Positions 14,812-21,860 of a DNA stretch of 21,917 nt are shown here, one piece after another. The DNA is taken from the NCBI GenBank assembly GCA_944363685.1, contig CALVUV010000006.1, positions 1 to 21,917 on the forward strand. Direction: 5' to 3'. Each line of letters begins with the position of its first letter. The first letter of the stretch is position 1. The translations under genes were made by a program, and so were the position numbers. The notes beneath the pieces were generated by a model. It was not told the origin of the DNA, searched no databases, and saw only the letters and a list, made by a program, of their open reading frames with translations. The stretch is from an uncultured Bacilli bacterium. Lineage in GTDB: Bacteria > Bacillota_I > Bacilli_A > RF39 > UBA660.

Positions 14812-17382
14812 TTGAAACGTAGTGAAGTAGATAGAGAAAAATTAAGTCCTATGATGAGACAGTATTTAGAAATAAAAGATAATTATGAAGATTCTATTAT
14901 CTTTTTTAGACTAGGAGATTTCTATGAAATGTTTTTTGAAGATGCTATAACTGCCTCACGAGAGCTAGAATTAACTTTAACAGGGAGAAATGCTGGACTT
15001 GAAGAAAGAGTTCCTATGTGTGGAGTACCTTTTAAAGCTTATGAAGGATACTTAGATAAACTTATAGATAAAGGTTATAAAGTTGCCATTGTTGAACAGT
15101 TAGAGGACCCTAAAACTACTAAAGATATGGTTAAACGTGATGTTATTCAAGTAGTTACTAAAGGTACAAGATTAGATGCATCTATTAATGCTAAAGATAA
15201 TAACTTTATCGCATCTATCTATGATTTAGAATACTGTTATGTTATATCTTACTCTGATGTATCAACAGGTGAAGTCTATGTATTATTACAAGATAATAAT
15301 AAAGATCATCTATTAAGAGAAATATTAAGACATGAATTTAGTGAAGTAATTGTAAATAATAAAATAGATAGAGAATTTGTTAATGCTTTAAGATCTACCT
15401 ATCATTTAAATGTAACCATTTATGATGAATTATATAATGGTAATAAATATAATTATGTATATAAGAATTTAAAAGATATAAGAGAACAAACTGGTATTAA
15501 ACATTTAATATCTTATTTAACTAATACTAAGAAAGGTGATTTATCTCACTTAATAGAAGCGAAAAAAGAAAGTTTAAAAGATCATTTATTAATAGATAAT
15601 AATACAAAAAGAAACTTAGAACTTACAGAAACTGTTAGATTAAGAGAAAGAACCTATAGTCTTTTATGGCTTTTAGATAAAAATAAAACTGCTATGGGTA
15701 GTAGATTATTAAAACAAAATATAGAAAGTCCTTTAACTAATAGAAAAGAAATAGAAAGAAGATATGACTTTGTAGATAGATTAAGAGTAGAATTTATTTT
15801 AAGAGATGATTTAAAAAACAATTTAGATGAAGTATATGACTTAGAGCGTCTTGCTAGTAGGATTACTTATGGTAATTTAAATGCTAGAGACTTACTACAA
15901 CTTAAGAGTAGTTTAAAAGTATTACCAGAGATTAAGAGAATACTAAAAGAATTAAACTATTATAAAGAAATAGAAGATTTTCCTGAAGTATTTAGTTTAC
16001 TTGATAAAAGTATTATAGAAGATCCTCCTATTACTTTAAGAGAAGGACACTTAATTAAAGATGGTTATAATGAAGAGTTAGATGAGTTAAGAAGTATATC
16101 TAGTGGTTCTAAAGACTTTATTTTAAATCTTGAACAAGAAGAAAAGGAAAGAACGGGTATTAAGAACTTAAAAGTTGGTTTTAATAAAGTATTTGGTTAT
16201 TATATAGAAATTAGTAAAGGACAAGTTAAAGAGTTAAAAGAAGAATATGGTTATGAGAGAAAACAAACTTTATCTAATTGTGAGAGATTCATTACTCCTT
16301 TATTAAAAGAAAAAGAAAATATAATATTAGGTGCAGAAGAGAAGATTATTAACTTAGAATATAATTTATTTATGAAGATAAGAGAAACTATTAAAAGATA
16401 TATTTCTTCTTTACAAAAAACTGCTAGTATTATAGCAGAAGTAGATATGTTACAATCTTTTTCTACAGTGGCAGATCTTTATAATTATGTTAGACCTAAT
16501 ATTACTGATAACCATTCAGTTAAAATAATTGCATCACGTCATCCAGTTATTGAAGAAGTAATGTCACGTGATGATAAAAAGTATGTATCTAATGATATAA
16601 TTATGGATGAAGATACATCTATACTTTTAATAACTGGTCCTAATATGGCTGGTAAATCAACTTATATGAGACAGTTTGCAATTACCGTAATAATGGCACA
16701 GATTGGTTGTTTTGTACCTGCTAAGAGTTGTTCTATGCCTATTTTTGATAAGATATTTACAAGAATAGGAGCGAGTGATGATTTAGTTAGTGGAGAGTCT
16801 ACTTTTATGGTGGAAATGAAAGAAGCTAATCTTGCTTTAGAAGAGGCTACTAAAGACAGTTTAATCCTTTTTGATGAGTTAGGTAGAGGTACAGCGACAT
16901 ATGATGGTATGAGTCTAGCACAAGCAATATTAGAATATATTCACGATAAAATAGGGGCAAAGACCATGTTTTCTACGCACTATCACGAATTAACTAGTTT
17001 ATCTAATAGTCTAAATCATTTACAAAATGTTCACGTATCAGCAGTAGAAGAAGATGGTAAATTAACTTTCCTACATAAAATAAAACTAGGTTCAGTTGAT
17101 AAAAGTTATGGACTTAATGTAGCAAGTCTTGCTCATCTTCCTAATAGTTTAATTAAAAGAGCCGAAGAGATACTTAATGTCTATGAGAGTGAAGGAGTAA
17201 AAGAAAGAGAATTTACTCAGACTAGTCTATTTAGTCTTGAAGAAGAAGAGATAAAAGAAGAAGAGAGGGTTAATGAAATAGAAGAAGCAGTTAAAGAAAT
17301 AGATCCATTAAATATGACACCAATCAATGCCTTAAATTTTCTATATGAATTAAAAGAAAAAATAAAAAATGAGGAGAAATGA
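14812..17382 (+). CDS. mutS: DNA mismatch repair protein MutS
   Basis: 856 aa, full length for MutS1. It recognises mismatches and small loops in newly made DNA and starts repair. Domain I has the mismatch wedge GDFYEMF (F37-x-E39), followed by TLTGRNAG, RVPMCGVP and VAIVEQLEDP. The ATPase domain has Walker A GPNMAGKST (609-617), STFMVEM, Walker B LFDELGRGT (D688, E689) and STHYHEL. The C-terminus ends in PLNMTPINALNFLYELK. The start is TTG 14812 with AAGGAAAG at 14797-14804; no better ATG lies upstream. The stop TGA overlaps the next reading frame. The usual partner mutL is not next to it; the downstream genes are lineage-specific. Confidence 0.98.
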   Translation: MKRSEVDREKLSPMMRQYLEIKDNYEDSIIFFRLGDFYEMFFEDAITASRELELTLTGRNAGLEERVPMCGVPFKAYEGYLDKLIDKGYKVAIVEQLEDPKTTKDMVKRDVIQVVTKGTRLDASINAKDNNFIASIYDLEYCYVISYSDVSTGEVYVLLQDNNKDHLLREILRHEFSEVIVNNKIDREFVNALRSTYHLNVTIYDELYNGNKYNYVYKNLKDIREQTGIKHLISYLTNTKKGDLSHLIEAKKESLKDHLLIDNNTKRNLELTETVRLRERTYSLLWLLDKNKTAMGSRLLKQNIESPLTNRKEIERRYDFVDRLRVEFILRDDLKNNLDEVYDLERLASRITYGNLNARDLLQLKSSLKVLPEIKRILKELNYYKEIEDFPEVFSLLDKSIIEDPPITLREGHLIKDGYNEELDELRSISSGSKDFILNLEQEEKERTGIKNLKVGFNKVFGYYIEISKGQVKELKEEYGYERKQTLSNCERFITPLLKEKENIILGAEEKIINLEYNLFMKIRETIKRYISSLQKTASIIAEVDMLQSFSTVADLYNYVRPNITDNHSVKIIASRHPVIEEVMSRDDKKYVSNDIIMDEDTSILLITGPNMAGKSTYMRQFAITVIMAQIGCFVPAKSCSMPIFDKIFTRIGASDDLVSGESTFMVEMKEANLALEEATKDSLILFDELGRGTATYDGMSLAQAILEYIHDKIGAKTMFSTHYHELTSLSNSLNHLQNVHVSAVEEDGKLTFLHKIKLGSVDKSYGLNVASLAHLPNSLIKRAEEILNVYESEGVKEREFTQTSLFSLEEEEIKEEERVNEIEEAVKEIDPLNMTPINALNFLYELKEKIKNEEK

Positions 17383-17384
17383 TT

Positions 17385-18236
17385 ATGAGATATGATGATT
17401 TAATGATTTTAGAAGGAATGTTTAGTGATGTTTCAAATGAAGATGTCAAGAATGTGATAAGAGAAGAATTAGGAGAAGATTTAAGCTATAACATAGAAAC
17501 ATTTGATTTTGAAAAACAAAAAATAAGTTTAAAAAAAGATGAAACAGATGAAAATTATGAGATAGTACCTATAAAAATAAGTGGTTCAACTATAGGAATA
17601 AATATTAAAAGAGTGAAGAAAGAAGCAAATGGGGAAAAGTTTAGCTTATCTAAAAATATTGTTTATAGAGGTAAAGAGAAGAAAGGTGTTACTGTTTCAA
17701 ACTTAGAAAAAGTAGAAACTAAAGATTATACTATATTTTTTGAACATACTAAAAATATAGTAAAAGATGGAACTGATATTTTAAAAAAAGAGCAAGAGAA
17801 TCTAGGTTTGTGGGTTTATGATAATGCACTTATACAAAATGAAAGATATAGGTATTTTGGCACTTTTGCAGATACAACTTGTTATGGGCAATTTGATTAT
17901 CATGAAAGATTATCTTATATAGAGAAATCTATAAAAGAAGATTATCTATTACCAGATTATGTTACTAAAATAGAGACTGAACTTAATGAGCATGAAAAAA
18001 TGGTTGGTACTATTCATAATAATTATTTAGAAAATTTAGAATATCATAATGAAGATATATTCTATTTTGATCATTTAAAATGTAAACGAGATATTTATAG
18101 TGAAATGGAAAAATATGTAAAAGAAATGAAGATGATTTTATCATTAGAAACAAGTTTTGATGGTACAGAGAAAAGAATTGATGATTATAAAGTTAATGAA
18201 AAAGAGAAAACAAAAATAAAGGAAGATGTAAACTAA
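17385..18236 (+). CDS. Lineage-specific protein, first of three paralogs after mutS
   Basis: 283 aa from ATG 17385, soluble. I do not recognise the family. Conserved with the next gene are the opening M-R-[YF]-D, EELGE, KDETDE-x-Y-x-I, IGI-x-x-KR, the block EKG-or-KKG-VTVSNLEKV-TKDYTIFF, G-x-W-x-YDN and LPDYV-x-K-x-E. An ATG at 17379 overlaps the mutS stop, but GAGGAG (17371-17376) is only 2 nt from it and 8 nt from ATG 17385. The paralogs also begin at the matching residue. It is directly downstream of mutS and followed after 2 nt by its split paralog. The conserved acidic KDETDE and the DYTIFF strand suggest a shared fold; function is unknown. Confidence 0.65.
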   Translation: MRYDDLMILEGMFSDVSNEDVKNVIREELGEDLSYNIETFDFEKQKISLKKDETDENYEIVPIKISGSTIGINIKRVKKEANGEKFSLSKNIVYRGKEKKGVTVSNLEKVETKDYTIFFEHTKNIVKDGTDILKKEQENLGLWVYDNALIQNERYRYFGTFADTTCYGQFDYHERLSYIEKSIKEDYLLPDYVTKIETELNEHEKMVGTIHNNYLENLEYHNEDIFYFDHLKCKRDIYSEMEKYVKEMKMILSLETSFDGTEKRIDDYKVNEKEKTKIKEDVN

Positions 18237-18238
18237 TT

Positions 18239-18505
18239 ATGAGATTTGATTATTTATTGGCTTTAAAGAAAATTTATTCTGAATTTAGTAATAGAAATGA
18301 TGTATTTGATATACTAGTTAATGAATTAGGTGAATTAGAGAGTGCTATTGCATCATTTAATCTTGAAGCTAAAGAAATTATTCTGAATAAAGATGAGACA
18401 GATGAATGCTATAGAATTATGACTATAAAAGATAATGAAAAAGTAATTGGAATATCGCTTAAAAGAGCAAAAAAGAATATAATGGTGAACAATTTACTCT
18501 CGTGA
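18239..18505 (+). CDS. Split paralog, upstream half (zero frame)
   Basis: 88 codons. MRFDYLLALKKIYSEF, NELGE, NKDETDECYRI and IGISLKRAKK align to residues 1 to about 80 of the gene at 17385. After codon 79 the frame runs on with nine unrelated residues to a TGA. At codons 78-79 the DNA reads gcA AAA AAG, and shifting to the -1 frame there restores the family sequence (EYNGEQFTLVKN...). The fused product would be 280 aa, against 283 aa for the intact paralog. Either this is a programmed frameshift or one A was lost from a 7-A run. The ribosome site is weak (AGGAAG, about 13 nt away), 2 nt after the preceding stop. Confidence 0.6.
   Translation: MRFDYLLALKKIYSEFSNRNDVFDILVNELGELESAIASFNLEAKEIILNKDETDECYRIMTIKDNEKVIGISLKRAKKNIMVNNLLS
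18469..18475 (+). promoter_or_regulatory. A AAA AAG slippery heptamer at the frame break
   Basis: Zero-frame codons are GCA (18467-18469), AAA (18470-18472), AAG (18473-18475), so the heptamer is in the X XXY YYZ phase used for -1 ribosomal frameshifting, as in dnaX. The -1 frame continues GAA TAT AAT GGT from 18475. I see no strong upstream Shine-Dalgarno-like stimulator and no stable downstream hairpin; only a 5-bp AATAT/ATATT pairing is visible. That weakens the programmed reading. Confidence 0.45.
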
Positions 18506-19080
18506 AAAATATTATTCCTCAAAATGATCAAGAAAAAGGAATTATCATTTCTTCATTAGAAAAAGTTATAACTAAAGATTACACTATTTTCTTTGCTAGT
18601 TCTAAAAAAATAGTTAATACTAATATTTTATATAAAATTAGTGATGAAAAAACAGGAATATGGATTTATGATAATATGGTTATTAATGAAAATGAAAAGT
18701 TATTTCAAGTTACTAGTATAGATTTCTATAAGAATTTTAAAGAAATAGAAGATAACATAAGAGAACAAAAATGTATATTGCCAAATTATGTTAGTAAATT
18801 AGAAATTGATTACTCTAAAGTAATAGAGGACGCTATAGCAAAAATAATATTTATTGATAATAATTATAGACTTAATAAATCCAGAATTAAATGTTCAATA
18901 GCTCCTACTTATATACCATTTTTCTGTGATGAAGTTGTTTTTAATAAATATGAACAAATTTTTAAATCAATGGGAGAGCAGATGCCTGTTTTACCTATTG
19001 ATACTTCTTTTATTCCTATTGATAAACCTGCTGGCAACTATTTAATTAAAAATGTTAAAATAAAAAAGATAGGTGATTAA
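18502..19080 (+). CDS. Split paralog, downstream half (-1 frame)
   Basis: The frame that carries the family sequence actually continues from 18475. The GTG at 18502 is merely the first start-like codon and has no ribosome site. The visible match to the 17385 protein is EKGIIISSLEKVITKDYTIFFASSKKIV, TGIWIYDNMVINENEKLF and LPNYVSKLE. After that the two proteins diverge. The C-terminus (PVLPIDTSFIPID) is specific to this copy. It is likely translated only as part of a -1 fusion with 18239-18475, or else it is the remnant of a gene killed by a 1-nt deletion. The rest of the frame is intact over 190 codons, with no further damage, which argues for recent loss or continued use. Confidence 0.55.
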   Translation: MKNIIPQNDQEKGIIISSLEKVITKDYTIFFASSKKIVNTNILYKISDEKTGIWIYDNMVINENEKLFQVTSIDFYKNFKEIEDNIREQKCILPNYVSKLEIDYSKVIEDAIAKIIFIDNNYRLNKSRIKCSIAPTYIPFFCDEVVFNKYEQIFKSMGEQMPVLPIDTSFIPIDKPAGNYLIKNVKIKKIGD

Positions 19081-19081
19081 A

Positions 19082-19873
19082 ATGAAATATGATTTAGTAC
19101 AAATATTAAAAGATAGTTTTCCTATTATAGGAGAAAATGAAATAGCAAATGAACTTATAGGTTATTATATAGCTCCATTTAATAATTCAACTTATTCTAT
19201 AAGTGCAGATTGCATTAATATAGAAAAAGATTCTAATGGTAATAAACATTATATTGATGTGATTGATGATAATACAGTTCATATCAGTAAAATAAATATA
19301 AATGAAACAGAACATTATAGTTTTAAAATTGAAAATGAAACAAATTTTATTGCTTCCTATTTTTATTATACCATAAGAGATAAATATCATATTTTACAGA
19401 GTTATCAGTTTCATTTTAAAAATACAGATATATTATTAGCTAAAGGTGGAGAATGGTATTATGATATAAATAATTATGATATAATAGGACCAATTAAACT
19501 TACTGATAATACTAATTATTTTGATTTAACTAACAATCTAGTAAATAATCACTACGAAGAATATAGAGTTGTTCCCGATGCTTATCACACTCTAATAATA
19601 GATAACACATTTGGCATGGTTAAAAAAAATATTAATGGAGCCATCACTAAAAATGCTAGTTTTGAAGATATTGATGCCTTTAAAGAATTTGAAAAATTTG
19701 TTGTTTGTGATATTATTTTTGATGAGGAAATAAAGAAACAATATGCTTTATTAAATAATTTTTTAGGTTTAAAATTTAAAATAGAACGTATAAAAACAAA
19801 TAAAAAGAACAATGAAAATAATAGACAATATATAAAATTATTTGATATAAAGAATAAAAGGGATGATAATTGA
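19082..19873 (+). CDS. Lineage-specific protein, distant third paralog
   Basis: 263 aa from ATG 19082, soluble, family not recognised. It begins MKYDLVQILKDSF, like the two preceding genes' MR[YF]D-x-L. It keeps a G-x-W-YYDI strand (GGEWYYDINNYDI), corresponding to LWVYDN/IWIYDN, and a later VVPDAY, corresponding to LPDYV. The KDETDE and DYTIFF blocks are not obvious, so the relation is distant and partly inferred from order. A GTG at 19073 is in frame, but AGGTGA (19071-19076) is better placed for ATG 19082, which also matches the paralogs' starts. It lies 1 nt after the previous stop and overlaps the next start by one base (TGATG). Confidence 0.6.
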   Translation: MKYDLVQILKDSFPIIGENEIANELIGYYIAPFNNSTYSISADCINIEKDSNGNKHYIDVIDDNTVHISKININETEHYSFKIENETNFIASYFYYTIRDKYHILQSYQFHFKNTDILLAKGGEWYYDINNYDIIGPIKLTDNTNYFDLTNNLVNNHYEEYRVVPDAYHTLIIDNTFGMVKKNINGAITKNASFEDIDAFKEFEKFVVCDIIFDEEIKKQYALLNNFLGLKFKIERIKTNKKNNENNRQYIKLFDIKNKRDDN

Positions 19874-20397
19874 TGAGTTATGTTTTAATCTATAAAGATA
19901 GTAAAAAGAATTTAAATTACTATTATAACTTTACTGATAAGTTAGTATATATTAGTGATAATAATAAAAATAAATGCAATATGGTAGGAGTAATAGGTAT
20001 TATTATAGGTTTTATTTTCTATCTTGCTTTAGCAAGTCTTAGTTATTATTTACCATATTCATATCTATTTATTATACTAGTTGGTATTATCTTTGGTAGT
20101 ATTATAACTTTAATTGCAAACTCTACTATTAAAGATATATTTAAAGAAAAGGGTAGAAAACTATCTATTAATGAATTAAAAGATATGTATAAGAAAAATA
20201 AATCATTTAGAATTAAATATTTTATTTTAGTAATTTCATTCTTAATTCTTTCAATTCTAAATTTAGTTTTATATAGTAATGTTATAACAATTAATTTTCT
20301 TTTATTTACTAGTGTTATTATGACTACCTTTCTATTTCTTCTTTATAGACCTATTAAAAATATAAAGTTTCTAAAACTAATGAAAACTTCACATTAA
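19873..20397 (+). CDS. Four-helix membrane protein, unrecognised
   Basis: 174 aa. An N-terminal soluble strand region (SYVLIYKDSKKNLNYYYNFTDKLVYI) is followed by hydrophobic helices at about 37-58, 62-84, 115-133 and 137-158. A charged cytoplasmic-type loop sits between helices 2 and 3 (KDIFKEKGRKLSINELKDMYKKN), and the tail is basic. No transporter or enzyme motif is visible. A TTG at 19870 is in frame, but ATG 19873, overlapping the previous stop as TGATG, is the natural coupled start. It is the last gene of the mutS-containing run. A strong terminator shared with add follows. Confidence 0.65.
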   Translation: MSYVLIYKDSKKNLNYYYNFTDKLVYISDNNKNKCNMVGVIGIIIGFIFYLALASLSYYLPYSYLFIILVGIIFGSIITLIANSTIKDIFKEKGRKLSINELKDMYKKNKSFRIKYFILVISFLILSILNLVLYSNVITINFLLFTSVIMTTFLFLLYRPIKNIKFLKLMKTSH

Positions 20398-20414
20398 ATG
20401 AAGTTTTCTTTTTC
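20382..20414. terminator. Terminator between the mutS operon and add
   Basis: GAAAACTTCA (20382-20391) pairs perfectly with TGAAGTTTTC (20399-20408), with a 7-nt loop. A T run follows on the plus strand. The minus strand has the same stem but a poorer T tail. Both flanking stop codons fall in the loop. Confidence 0.85.
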
Positions 20415-21386
20415 TATTATTTCTTTTAATTTATTTTTAATATCATCTGTTGTAAATAAATAGGGAATAGAATTATAATTACATTTTACTAAATCTTTAA
20501 TAGTTAAATTAGTAGTATTTAAAACATTACTATACTCATCATTAATATTTATATTAGAAACTGTATCATTATCAGTATTTATAGATATTAAAATATTATT
20601 ATTATATAAATATTCTAATGGATGTTTTCCTTTAATCGCTTCTGTTTGAAAGTTACTAGTAGGACATATTTCTAAAAGAATTCTATCATTAATTATTCTT
20701 TCCATAGTATCTTTATCTTCTATACATCTTATTCCATGACCTAATCTTTTAGTTTTAAAGTCTAAAGCACTATTTATACTTCCTTTACCATCTGCTTCTC
20801 CAGCGTGTATTGTATATGGTATATTTTCTTTTCTACATAAATCAAATATATATTTAAAATTTTTTGTTTCATATAAACCTTCTGCACCTGCTAAGTCTAT
20901 TGCAACAACACCTTTATTTAAATGTTTCTTAGCATATTTTACTATCTCTAAATTTTCTTCTTTACTACTATCTCTCATACAACAAAGAATAATTCCTCCA
21001 TAAATATTTAATTCATTTTTAGCTTTCTCCATTCCTTTAATAACACTAGATATTACTTCATCTAAACTAAGATCTTTTTCAATATGTTTAATAGGAGCGA
21101 ATCTTATTTCTGCATAGATAACATTTTCCATAGATAACTTTTTAAATAAAGTATAAGTAGTTTCTTCTAATCTTTCTTTAGTTTGTAATAAAGAAGAGGG
21201 AAGAGCAAACTTTTCTAAATAGTCATTTAAATTATGACAATCTTTATCTACTTGTAATTCTTTAACTATTTCTTCATCTGTTAAATTATAACCCTCTTCT
21301 TTAGCATATTTTTTAGCAAGATCTAAATCAAGGGAACCATCTAGATGAAGATGTAAAACTATTTTCTTAATATCTTTAACTTCCAT
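20394..21386 (-). CDS. add: Adenosine deaminase
   Basis: 330 aa. It deaminates (deoxy)adenosine to (deoxy)inosine with a catalytic zinc, for purine salvage. Metal and catalytic motifs are in order: HLHLDGS (H12, H14, residues 12-18), HAGEADG (194-200, with the H194 ligand and the E197 proton donor), RLGHG (214-218, H217) and NTDND (270-274, D272). The last replaces the common TDDP but keeps the first Asp. IDLAGAEG and CPTSNFQT also fit. An in-frame ATG at 21413 would add nine residues, but AGGAGG (minus strand, 21398-21393) sits 6 nt before ATG 21386. Candidate promoter: TAGACA, 18 nt, TATATT just upstream. It converges on the mutS operon. Confidence 0.93.
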   Translation of the reverse strand: MEVKDIKKIVLHLHLDGSLDLDLAKKYAKEEGYNLTDEEIVKELQVDKDCHNLNDYLEKFALPSSLLQTKERLEETTYTLFKKLSMENVIYAEIRFAPIKHIEKDLSLDEVISSVIKGMEKAKNELNIYGGIILCCMRDSSKEENLEIVKYAKKHLNKGVVAIDLAGAEGLYETKNFKYIFDLCRKENIPYTIHAGEADGKGSINSALDFKTKRLGHGIRCIEDKDTMERIINDRILLEICPTSNFQTEAIKGKHPLEYLYNNNILISINTDNDTVSNININDEYSNVLNTTNLTIKDLVKCNYNSIPYLFTTDDIKNKLKEIIEKENFI

Positions 21387-21438
21387 ATTTATCCTCCTGT
21401 AATTAATATACATTACTTTAATTAATCTTGTCTATCCC

Positions 21439-21467
21439 TTGCTAGAAAGTAATATTTATGATAAGAT
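21439..21467 (+). promoter_or_regulatory. Promoter of the candidate antitoxin RNA
   Basis: TTGCTA (21439-21444), 17 nt, TAAGAT (21462-21467); start expected near 21474. The 11-mer TTGCTAGAAAG (21439-21449) recurs at 21683-21693, where it specifies the toxin-mRNA arm that masks the ribosome site. Confidence 0.5.
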
Positions 21468-21473
21468 GTATAT

Positions 21474-21590
21474 GTAAAGAAATTTTACATATTATAAAAA
21501 AAGAGGAATACCTAGTTTGGTAGATGGGTATTTGCCTCAATAAATTTGGGAAACACCCTTACACAATTGATGTTAAGGGTGCTATTTATA
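21474..21590 (+). ncRNA. Candidate antisense RNA of a type I toxin-antitoxin locus
   Basis: A short plus-strand transcript is inferred from the promoter at 21439-21467 and the shared terminator. It would fold as GAGG-AATACC (21502-21511) with GGTATT-TG-CCTC (21526-21537). The same hairpin, with compensatory G-U changes, is present in the opposing toxin mRNA. Its AAACACCC-TTAC segment (21550-21561) is complementary to GUAAUGGGUGUUU near the toxin mRNA 5' end, over 12 pairs with one bulged U. A longer ORF beginning at ATG 21523 has no ribosome site and is not believed. Confidence 0.4.
21553..21580. terminator. Bidirectional terminator shared by toxin mRNA and opposing RNA
   Basis: CACCCTTA (21553-21560) pairs with TAAGGGTG (21573-21580), with a 12-nt loop. 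Short T-containing tails follow on both strands (TTT on minus, CTATTTATAT on plus), so termination may be moderate. Confidence 0.6.
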
Positions 21591-21650
21591 TAGTATTAAA
21601 AGTATAATGATAATCAATAGTATTACTACCAGAAAATCTTTTTTACTCAT
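21585..21650 (-). CDS. Candidate type I toxin, 21-residue hydrophobic peptide
   Basis: The peptide begins MSKKDFLVVI and ends IIIILFNTI. A short basic head is followed by one uninterrupted hydrophobic run, the form of membrane-acting type I toxins (Fst/TxpA/Ldr-like), though I cannot name a family. AAAGGAG (21665-21659) lies 8 nt before the ATG, a strong ribosome site for so small a frame. In the mRNA, CTTTCTAGC (21693-21685) pairs over 9 bp with GTTAGAAAG (21670-21662), covering half of that site. The promoter is TTGATT-17-TAGTAT (21757-21729), giving a leader of about 70 nt. The terminator follows the stop directly. One fewer T in the run near the end would change the last codons, so a C-terminal frameshift is possible. 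Confidence 0.55.
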
Positions 21651-21757
21651 AAATAAGACTCCTTTCTAACCCCCTAAAACAGTTGCTAGAAAGAAGCAAA
21701 CACCCATTACTAAGTATTCCTAACAGATATACTAACACATATGATATAAATAATCAA
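21651..21757 (-). promoter_or_regulatory. Toxin promoter and structured 5' leader
   Basis: Promoter TTGATT (21757-21752), 17 nt, TAGTAT (21734-21729); start near 21721. The leader opens with an AGGAATACTTAG...GGTGTTTGC hairpin (21721 to about 21694), like the one in the opposing RNA. Then comes the ribosome-site-masking hairpin. GUAAUGGGUG of the leader can also pair with CACCCUUA of the same mRNA's terminator (8 pairs plus a bulged U), a possible 5'-3' fold-back. Confidence 0.45.
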
Positions 21758-21780
21758 TCGAACAAGATACATTTTTTAAT

Positions 21781-21811
21781 AGAACAAATGTTTTTTGATA
21801 TTTGTTCTTTT
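21781..21811 (+). terminator. Hairpin upstream of nusB
   Basis: AGAACAAAT (21781-21789) pairs with ATTTGTTCT (21800-21808), with a short T tail. It may end plus-strand read-through. AGAACAAATGTTTT (21781-21794) also resembles the Bacillus LexA box, but the hairpin explains it more simply. A weak nusB promoter TTTTCA-17-TAAAAT (21808-21836) follows. Confidence 0.5.
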
Positions 21812-21860
21812 CATATGTGACATTTTTTGATAAAATAAAGTAAGAAAGCGAGTGATACTT

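Noticed and set aside
18469..18475. RNA polymerase slippage at the A run as the cause of the frame break
   Set aside because: Six A's are too few for efficient transcriptional slippage; ribosomal slip or a 1-nt deletion are the better explanations.
19187..19812. Two minus-strand frames (67 and 75 codons) opposite the 19082 gene
   Set aside because: Both are shadows of an intact plus-strand coding region with matching operon spacing.
21523..21669. 48-codon plus-strand frame starting MGICLNKFGK, antisense to the toxin
   Set aside because: No ribosome site precedes the ATG, it runs through the shared terminator stem and the toxin frame, and its composition looks like the complement of the peptide gene.
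21781..21794. LexA/DinR-like box AGAACAAATGTTTT upstream of nusB
   Set aside because: It matches most of the Bacillus consensus, but it is also the 5' arm and loop of a simple terminator-like hairpin, and nusB is not an SOS gene.
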